A stretch of DNA of 11,789 bases from Candidatus Ventricola intestinavium (GTDB lineage: Bacteria > Bacillota > Clostridia > Christensenellales > Aristaeellaceae). Below the pieces are notes generated by a model that ran no database searches, was not told the origin of the DNA, and saw only the letters and a program-made list of their open reading frames with translations. The DNA lies in the NCBI GenBank assembly GCA_018715105.1, contig DVMG01000232.1, positions 1-11,789 on the forward strand. Reading direction: 5' to 3'. Of this stretch, positions 7,427 to 11,789 are shown piece by piece. The position numbers and the translations under genes are program-made. The first letter of the stretch is position 1. The number at the start of each line of letters is the position of its first letter.

Positions 7427-7503
7427 CTCCATAGTACTCCCGTGCGGCGGCCCGTTTGCGCGAAAGCGCGTTTTTTTCAGGATCCGTCCCTCTTCCTATG
7501 GAG
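7427..7503 (-). other. 8-bp inverted repeat in the metK leader, past the riboswitch terminator
   Basis: On the minus strand CTCCATAG (7496-7503) is perfectly complementary to CTATGGAG (7427-7434), closing about 61 nt that also contains a small GCGC-TTTC-GCGC hairpin (7459-7470 region). The 3' arm lies about 20 nt before the metK ribosome-binding site and contains an ATG (7430-7432). Only full-length metK mRNA would include it. Function unknown. Confidence 0.35.
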
Positions 7504-7530
7504 CTTTTGCGGTCATGTGCCTTGCGGCGT

Positions 7531-7566
7531 GCAAAGAAAACCGCCCGATCTTCGCAGACCGGGCGG
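7531..7566 (-). terminator. Intrinsic terminator of the SAM-I riboswitch
   Basis: On the minus strand CCGCCCGGTC and GATCGGGCGG-type arms form a strong GC stem (7541-7566, with GC-rich arms around a short loop), followed at once by TTTTCTTTGC (7531-7540). It directly follows the SAM-I aptamer. A competing pairing is visible: GCAGAT, which ends the aptamer's last helix and enters P1, can pair with GTCTGC in the 5' half and loop of the terminator, giving a plausible antiterminator when SAM is absent. Confidence 0.9.
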
Positions 7567-7583
7567 AAAGATTTCTTCACCAC

Positions 7584-7681
7584 ACCTCATCTGCCGACAT
7601 CTCTGTCGTAGGATTTAGCACCGGGTTGAGCCGGTTGCCGGGCTTCACAGGGCCTATTCCCTCCGCCACTCTGGATAAGGT
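7584..7681 (-). ncRNA. SAM-I riboswitch (S-box) aptamer controlling metK
   Basis: The RNA reads from 7681 down. P1 is an 8-bp helix between ACCTTATC (7674-7681) and GATGAGGT (7584-7591). Between them are the family's conserved blocks in order: AGAG and GGAGGGA, GGCCC, TGAAGCC, CGGCAACC, GGTGCTAAATCC, then a P4-like hairpin CGACA-gaga-TGTCG. These match the S-box consensus almost base for base. SAM binding stabilises P1 and lets the terminator at 7531-7566 form, switching metK off; at low SAM an antiterminator allows transcription. The element is followed directly by its terminator and by metK, the commonest context for SAM-I. Confidence 0.97.
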
Positions 7682-7720
7682 TTCTATGTTGTTGTCATGC
7701 GTTCGCTGCAACGCAGATAT

Positions 7721-7749
7721 ACGATAGCACAGGGGGCCGGAATTGTCAA
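7721..7749 (-). promoter_or_regulatory. Sigma-A promoter of riboswitch-metK transcript
   Basis: The minus strand carries a perfect -35 TTGACA (7744-7749) and a -10 TATCGT (7721-7726) with 17 bp between, putting the start at about 7713-7715, some 35 nt before aptamer helix P1. The -35 begins only 7 bp beyond the stop codon of the MATE gene. Confidence 0.82.
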
Positions 7750-7756
7750 GCATTTT

Positions 7757-9157
7757 TCACTGACCGCGCGCCATGCCTTCGCGCCCTTCCACGGGCGTCC
7801 CCGCCAGCACATGCAGGTGATGCGCGCGGGTCATCAGCAGGCGGCGGCACCTGAAATAGGCGGGCACGAGGAACGCATCCGCAAACAGCCATGCCAGCGG
7901 GCTGCCCAGCGCCGCCCCCAAAAAACCCCAGACAGGCACAAGTAGCACGCCAACCACGCCGCGCGCCACCATCTCCATGACGCCGGCCAGAATGGCAAAC
8001 ATGGAAAAGCCCATGCCCTGAATGGTAAAGCGCACGACGTTGACCAGCGTCAGCAGCGGATAAAAGGACACGTTGGCGATCATATACTGCCGCGCAAGCC
8101 CGATGAGCTCCTCGCTTCCCTCACCGGAGACGAACAGGCCGGTCAGCATGCGCCCGAAGAACCAGGCAATGCAAAACGCCAGCGCCGAATAGGCAAACCC
8201 CATCGCCGAAGAGGCAAACAGGCCGCGGTTGAGCCGGTCATACCGGCTGGCCCCCACGTTCTGCGCGCCATACGTGGCCATGGTGGAGCCCAGCGCATCA
8301 AACGGGCAGGCCAGAAAATTGAGCACCTTGCCGCCCGCCGTCGTAGCCGCCACGGCCATGGATCCCAGGGAATTGACGGCCACCTGAAGGATGACGCTGC
8401 CGATGGCGGTGATCGAATATTGCAGCCCCATCGGCACGCCGTAGCGGCACAGCTCGGTCATGCGGCGGGAACGCATGCGCATTTCATCGCGCGACAGGTG
8501 CAGAATCGGCACCTTTACCGCGATGAACAGCAGGCACAGGAGCCCCGAAATCGCCTGGCTGATCACCGTGGCCAGCGAAGCGCCGAACACGCCCATGTGA
8601 AACACCAGGATCAGCGTCAGATCGAGCACCACGTTGAGCACCGAGGAAAGGATCAGGAAATACAGCGGCGTGCGGCTGTCGCCCAGCGAGCGCAGATAGC
8701 CGGAAAGCAGGTTATACAGAAACGTAAACGGGATGCCCGCAAAGATCACCACAATGTAATCATAGGCTTCCTGCAGACAGTCCTCCGGGGTATTCATGGC
8801 CAGGAGAATATCCCGGCAATATACGACCGTGAGCACTGTGATGACAACGGAAAAAGCGATGGAAAGCCATGCGCCGTTGGCCACAAACTCGCGCATGCGC
8901 CCCTCTTCCCGCGCGCCGAACTGCTGCGCCACGGGGATGGCAAAGCCCGAACAGATGCCCATGCAAAAGCCCATCACCAGAAAGTTGATCGAGCCCGTCG
9001 CGCCCACGCCCGCCAGGGCCTGCACCCCCAGAAAGCGCCCGACGATCATCGTGTCCACGAGGTTATACAGCTGCTGGAAGAGCATGCCCGCCAGCAGCGG
9101 GAGGGCAAAGCCCAGGATCAGCCTGGCCGGTGAGCCCTGCGTCAAATCTTTGGTCAT
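7757..9157 (-). CDS. MATE-family multidrug/sodium efflux transporter (466 aa)
   Basis: Integral membrane antiporter expected to expel drugs or other organic cations in exchange for Na+ or H+. The N-terminus MTKDLTQGSPARLILGFALPLLAGMLFQQLYNLVDTMIVGRFLG holds the conserved MATE signature (P in helix 1, QQLYNLVDTMIVGR), and a related stretch (VLNFLACPFDALGSTMATYGAQNVGA) opens the second half. About twelve hydrophobic segments in two six-helix lobes and about 466 residues are normal for the family. The frame is open to 9241, but ATG 9157 is chosen since AGGAG lies about 8 nt before it and the family N-terminus then fits. Substrate unknown. It has its own promoter at 9206-9234 and no terminator before the metK promoter, so read-through would enter the SAM riboswitch. 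Confidence 0.93.
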   Translation of the reverse strand: MTKDLTQGSPARLILGFALPLLAGMLFQQLYNLVDTMIVGRFLGVQALAGVGATGSINFLVMGFCMGICSGFAIPVAQQFGAREEGRMREFVANGAWLSIAFSVVITVLTVVYCRDILLAMNTPEDCLQEAYDYIVVIFAGIPFTFLYNLLSGYLRSLGDSRTPLYFLILSSVLNVVLDLTLILVFHMGVFGASLATVISQAISGLLCLLFIAVKVPILHLSRDEMRMRSRRMTELCRYGVPMGLQYSITAIGSVILQVAVNSLGSMAVAATTAGGKVLNFLACPFDALGSTMATYGAQNVGASRYDRLNRGLFASSAMGFAYSALAFCIAWFFGRMLTGLFVSGEGSEELIGLARQYMIANVSFYPLLTLVNVVRFTIQGMGFSMFAILAGVMEMVARGVVGVLLVPVWGFLGAALGSPLAWLFADAFLVPAYFRCRRLLMTRAHHLHVLAGTPVEGREGMARGQ

Positions 9158-9205
9158 GATTCCACTCCTGTTTTCCTTCGGTTGATGTGCCTTGAAAACA
9201 GCGGT

Positions 9206-9234
9206 ATTATACTCGTTTCCCCTTCCGCTTTCAA
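9206..9234 (-). promoter_or_regulatory. Near-consensus sigma-A promoter of the MATE gene
   Basis: On the minus strand TTGAAA (9229-9234) and a perfect TATAAT (9206-9211) are 17 bp apart. The start would be near 9199, giving a leader of about 42 nt before ATG 9157. No operator-like repeat is evident, so expression may be constitutive. Confidence 0.85.
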
Positions 9235-9282
9235 GACGCAAGAATGACCAGCTCGCGAATCATTTTCCGAAGTATATTGCAC

Positions 9283-9318
9283 AAAAAAAGCCGCGCCCGG
9301 CTTTTGTCCGGTGCGGCT
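9283..9318 (-). terminator. Intrinsic terminator after the sigma/anti-sigma operon
   Basis: AGCCGC (9289-9294) pairs with GCGGCT (9313-9318), and a following CCCGG/CCGG pairing extends the stem around a CTTTTGT loop. On the minus strand the stem runs into seven Ts (9283-9289), a textbook terminator. The plus side also has a T-run (TTTTTT just after 9322), so it could act both ways. It insulates the sigma operon from the MATE promoter 49 bp further on. Confidence 0.88.
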
Positions 9319-9415
9319 CTGCCTTTTTTGACGCATGCTGTTGATCATCCTGCAAAACGGCTGTTCAGGCGTTTCCTGCTTCCGCTTTCGAGGGACGTGA
9401 CTTCGGCCTTGTCTT

Positions 9416-11245
9416 TTACATCCATGGCGCCTGAAGGATTCTTCCGTCCTCCGCAGATACATCCACGGAAACAGGCCATTCCCCATCCATCCCCCACACG
9501 CGCCAGACTGGAACCAGCCATGCTTTTTCGCGCGGCTTATACAGGAGCTCCACGCGGTATGCCTTACGCATGACGTCTTCCATTTCTTCGATCCACCCCT
9601 TTGCAGCAGCCTCCACAGCCAGGCTCCATGCCTGCTGCGGGGAAATGAGCTTTTGAACATTTCCCTCTGCCTCGCCTCTCTCAAAGGGAGCATACAGCGT
9701 CAGATCCCGAAGGCCCTGCGCATCCACAAAGGCGTAAATTCGCATATACGCTTCATCCACGGGCACATCTCCCACATAAGCCTGATAGACGAGCGCATAG
9801 CCTTCATTCTCCACGCCCACATCTTTCAGATCCCGCGGATTGCAGTTGAGCAGCCTCCCTTCCGCAATCGCCGCGTTTCTCGCGTTTCCCCATTCCCGGA
9901 TACGGGCCGTATCCATAGCATACGCCCATGTCATCTGCGCGTCTTTTATTCCCAGGTGGCTCAGCAATGCCTCTACAGCGTGCCTCGCATCCTCAAGCGT
10001 GATCTCCGTCAGAGTTTTTTCCTCCGGCATATTCTGAGCCGAATTCTGCACCGGAACCGAATCCGCGTCAAAATACACATCAAATGCCAGGTCCGCTATA
10101 TATGAAGCCATTTTCTTTCTAGGTGCTTCAAATGTGCTTCCGTCCGAATAGGTAATCGTTTCCGTCCCCTCCAGCGTCTCAAAGCGAAGGACTCCCTCCG
10201 CTTCAACCGTCAGGCATCCTCCATCAGCAAAGACATAGGTATCGCTTCCTTCCCCTTTCTGTTTCTGCACAAGCTCGCTTGAGTCGAACCATTTCAACCT
10301 GATTCCATCGTAGTATTCCTTCGTCCCAAGTGCATAAACGGGCAGCCATCCGTCAAAACCATCCGGCACGATGATCTCCGCATCCATCCTGTCCCCCGTC
10401 TCTTCCGGAGGAGACGGCTCTTTCTGCTCGGGCTGTGTGCCATCCTCCAGAAGCGGGACAACCTGCACATCCCATTCCGTCTTCAGCCAGGTGCTGTCCG
10501 GTTCTTCCCGCAGCCATTGCCCATCCAAAGTAACCTCCCAATTATGCGGGTTCAGGCGCAGTGTATACGAAGATGCATGGTTGATGTTCCCGTTCCAACC
10601 ATGAACTTCAAAGGACGTGAGAATCTCTCCCTCCTGCGTCGGAGTGAAGAAATAGCCGATGTCGCCCGTGAGCAGCTCTCCCTGGATGACATAGCCATCC
10701 GGTACGCATTTGGCCAGCACGATTTTCGCCCCGCGCTCTGCGGCAAGCTCGGCATAGCTCTTTGCATCCTCCGGCGCCTCCTCTCCTTCGTAAATCGCAT
10801 ACCCTGCCGGATCACTGACCTTATAATCCTCTGGAATGAGCACGATGTTGGCGCCCTCGCGGGGCCGCATGACCACGGTTCCATAGAGCACGCCATCTTC
10901 CCAAACCGCATCGGTGACGGTATAGGACACATCGCCCAGCGTGCAGGATTCATTCAGTTCAGCGGTTTCCTCTCCCCTCAGATATCCCTCTCCAAATGCT
11001 TCCCTAAAACGTTCCACCGTTCCGGGATACAGCGCAGCCGCCGCGGCGGCAACAACCAGCAGCAGCGCAAGCGCGGCCGCCAGCACGGGCACATACCTCA
11101 TTTTCCGTTTCACGGGAGATCCCTCCTTTTCACCCTGCAGGCGTGCCAGTGTATCGGTAATCCCTTTTTCAAATTCAGGCGGCGTTTGGGAAAAAGCGCG
11201 CAGCAGTTCCCCGCGCGCGGGTTCTTTCACTTTCTTGTGGCGCAT
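9416..11245 (-). CDS. Probable anti-sigma factor with large extracytoplasmic region (609 aa, DUF4179-like)
   Basis: Single-pass membrane protein. A cytoplasmic N-terminus of about 49 residues (with LLRAFSQTPPEFEKGI) precedes one membrane segment (about 50-73, very Ala/Leu/Val-rich). The remaining roughly 535 residues lie outside. The first external part (about 90-250, with LGDVSYTVTDAVWEDGVLYGTVVM) resembles the beta-rich DUF4179 domain often encoded next to ECF sigma factors. A linker rich in Pro and Glu (about 270-285) follows. The C-terminal part (about 400-609) looks like two related alpha/beta units, each starting with a helix (ITLEDARHAVEALLSHLG; ISPQQAWSLAVEAAAKG) and ending in a beta pattern (YALVYQAYVGDVPV; WLVPVWRVWG), reminiscent of PepSY or YycH/YycI folds. 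No zinc anti-sigma motif is seen. The start overlaps the sigma gene by 19 nt and GGGAGG precedes the ATG by 7 nt. Anti-sigma role is inferred from context. Confidence 0.75.
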   Translation of the reverse strand: MRHKKVKEPARGELLRAFSQTPPEFEKGITDTLARLQGEKEGSPVKRKMRYVPVLAAALALLLVVAAAAAALYPGTVERFREAFGEGYLRGEETAELNESCTLGDVSYTVTDAVWEDGVLYGTVVMRPREGANIVLIPEDYKVSDPAGYAIYEGEEAPEDAKSYAELAAERGAKIVLAKCVPDGYVIQGELLTGDIGYFFTPTQEGEILTSFEVHGWNGNINHASSYTLRLNPHNWEVTLDGQWLREEPDSTWLKTEWDVQVVPLLEDGTQPEQKEPSPPEETGDRMDAEIIVPDGFDGWLPVYALGTKEYYDGIRLKWFDSSELVQKQKGEGSDTYVFADGGCLTVEAEGVLRFETLEGTETITYSDGSTFEAPRKKMASYIADLAFDVYFDADSVPVQNSAQNMPEEKTLTEITLEDARHAVEALLSHLGIKDAQMTWAYAMDTARIREWGNARNAAIAEGRLLNCNPRDLKDVGVENEGYALVYQAYVGDVPVDEAYMRIYAFVDAQGLRDLTLYAPFERGEAEGNVQKLISPQQAWSLAVEAAAKGWIEEMEDVMRKAYRVELLYKPREKAWLVPVWRVWGMDGEWPVSVDVSAEDGRILQAPWM

Positions 11246-11718
11246 GAGCTTTCCTCCCTTTCATCAAGCGCTTCGCGCAGGGCACGGCGGGCACGATGCA
11301 GGCGGTTGACCACGGTTGTGCGCGGCACGCCCAGCGCCAACGCGATCTCCTGCACAGTAAAATCCTCCATATAATGCAGCAGAAGGGGGGTACGCAGCTT
11401 TTCAGGCATGCGTTCCAAAGCGTCAGCCAGGGTCACATCCGGCGGCGGCATCTGCCCGCCAAGCGTTTCCGCCTGTCCGGATGGGAAGCACCATTTCCTT
11501 CTGCGCAGCATCGATTTGCATTCGTTGATAACGATGCGCGTCATCCATGGCCGGAACCCCTGCACATCAATGCGTGCGCGGTGCCTCCATGCATTTTCAA
11601 GGGCCTGCTGCACGGCATCCTGCGCGTCCGCATCCCTGTGCAGATAGCTGACCGAAAGCCGGTAAAGCATGTCCTTCATGTCTGTGATTTCCGATACAAA
11701 CTGCGATTCGTCGATCAC
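11227..11718 (-). CDS. ECF-type RNA polymerase sigma factor (163 aa)
   Basis: Alternative sigma factor of the extracytoplasmic-function class. Region 2 spans about residues 14-75, including LYRLSVSYLHRDADAQDAVQQALENAW and the -10 recognition stretch FRPWMTRIVINECKSMLRRRK. After a short linker, region 4 (about 98-152) has RMPEKLRTPLLLHYMEDFTVQEIALALGVP, followed by TTVVNRLHRARRALRE, the helix-turn-helix that reads the -35. The length is typical. GTG at 11718 is chosen because AGGAGG (11726-11731) lies 7 nt before it; an in-frame ATG at 11724 is too close to that site and a farther ATG at 11754 has no better signal. It is co-transcribed with the overlapping anti-sigma-like gene, which probably holds it at the membrane until a signal arrives. 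The stimulus is unknown. Confidence 0.93.
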   Translation of the reverse strand: MIDESQFVSEITDMKDMLYRLSVSYLHRDADAQDAVQQALENAWRHRARIDVQGFRPWMTRIVINECKSMLRRRKWCFPSGQAETLGGQMPPPDVTLADALERMPEKLRTPLLLHYMEDFTVQEIALALGVPRTTVVNRLHRARRALREALDEREESSCATRK

Positions 11719-11760
11719 ATCCATCCCTCCTTTGCAAAGCTCGCGTGCTTTCACCTGTAT

Positions 11761-11787
11761 AACGCATGAGCGGGGTGATCTGTTTCA
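11761..11787 (-). promoter_or_regulatory. Candidate ECF-sigma promoter (autoregulation) of the sigma operon
   Basis: On the minus strand TGAAAC (11782-11787) is followed after 17 bp by CGTT (11761-11764). This resembles Bacillus ECF promoters (TGAAAC with 16-17 bp to CGT-type -10 elements). It would give a start at about 11754 and a leader of roughly 35 nt before the GTG. ECF factors commonly activate their own operons. The site is at the window edge, so wider context is not visible. Confidence 0.5.
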
Positions 11788-11789
11788 TC

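Noticed and set aside
7395..7583. 62-codon minus-strand frame beginning inside the riboswitch and ending over the metK start, with a Glu-rich tail
   Set aside because: It begins within the aptamer/terminator RNA, has no ribosome-binding site of its own, and its composition is explained by the purine-rich leader and AGGAGG. Non-coding RNA function of the same bases is far better supported.
11730..11739. 10-bp perfect palindrome CTTTGCAAAG overlapping the sigma factor ribosome-binding site, as an operator
   Set aside because: No second copy or flanking symmetry, and part of it is simply the AAAGGAGG leader. Likely chance.

Overview
The window comes from a GC-rich, probably spore-forming member of the Clostridia (Bacillota). 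The clues are a CotF-type spore coat gene pair, a SAM-I riboswitch on metK, strong AGGAGG ribosome-binding sites, GTG and TTG starts, and an ECF sigma factor followed by a DUF4179-like membrane protein. A Christensenellales-like lineage would fit the high GC, but I cannot fix the genus from sequence alone.

Layout from left to right. At 1-233 (+) is the last part of a TctA-like tricarboxylate transporter permease. A hairpin separates it from a convergent minus-strand block (364-5418) that, in transcription order, encodes an OmpR-type response regulator, a sensor histidine kinase (GTGA overlap), then after a 113-nt gap an ABC ATPase and a two-module FtsX/MacB-type permease (ATGA overlap). This is a two-component system with an adjacent ABC exporter of unknown substrate. 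The gap and the regulator promoter share a short CTGTAAGG-like motif. Divergent from the regulator are two small plus-strand spore coat genes (5614-6082). A GC-rich hairpin then separates them from convergent metK (6223-7398, minus). metK has a full leader: TTGACA/TATCGT promoter, SAM-I aptamer, intrinsic terminator, then about 130 nt holding a further inverted repeat and a TTG start.

Upstream of metK, on the same strand, is a MATE-family efflux gene (7757-9157) with its own near-consensus promoter and no separate terminator before the metK promoter. A strong terminator at about 9283-9318 ends the last operon, made of an ECF sigma factor (11227-11718) and an overlapping 609-residue single-pass membrane protein that is probably its anti-sigma factor. 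The sigma gene has a candidate ECF-type promoter (TGAAAC-N17-CGTT) at the very edge of the window, suggesting autoregulation.

Most of the window is ordinary chromosome. I see no CRISPR array, transposase, phage gene or tRNA. The parts least explained by known families are the large ectodomain of the anti-sigma-like protein, the metK leader downstream of the riboswitch terminator, and the repeated motif around the two-component/ABC operon.
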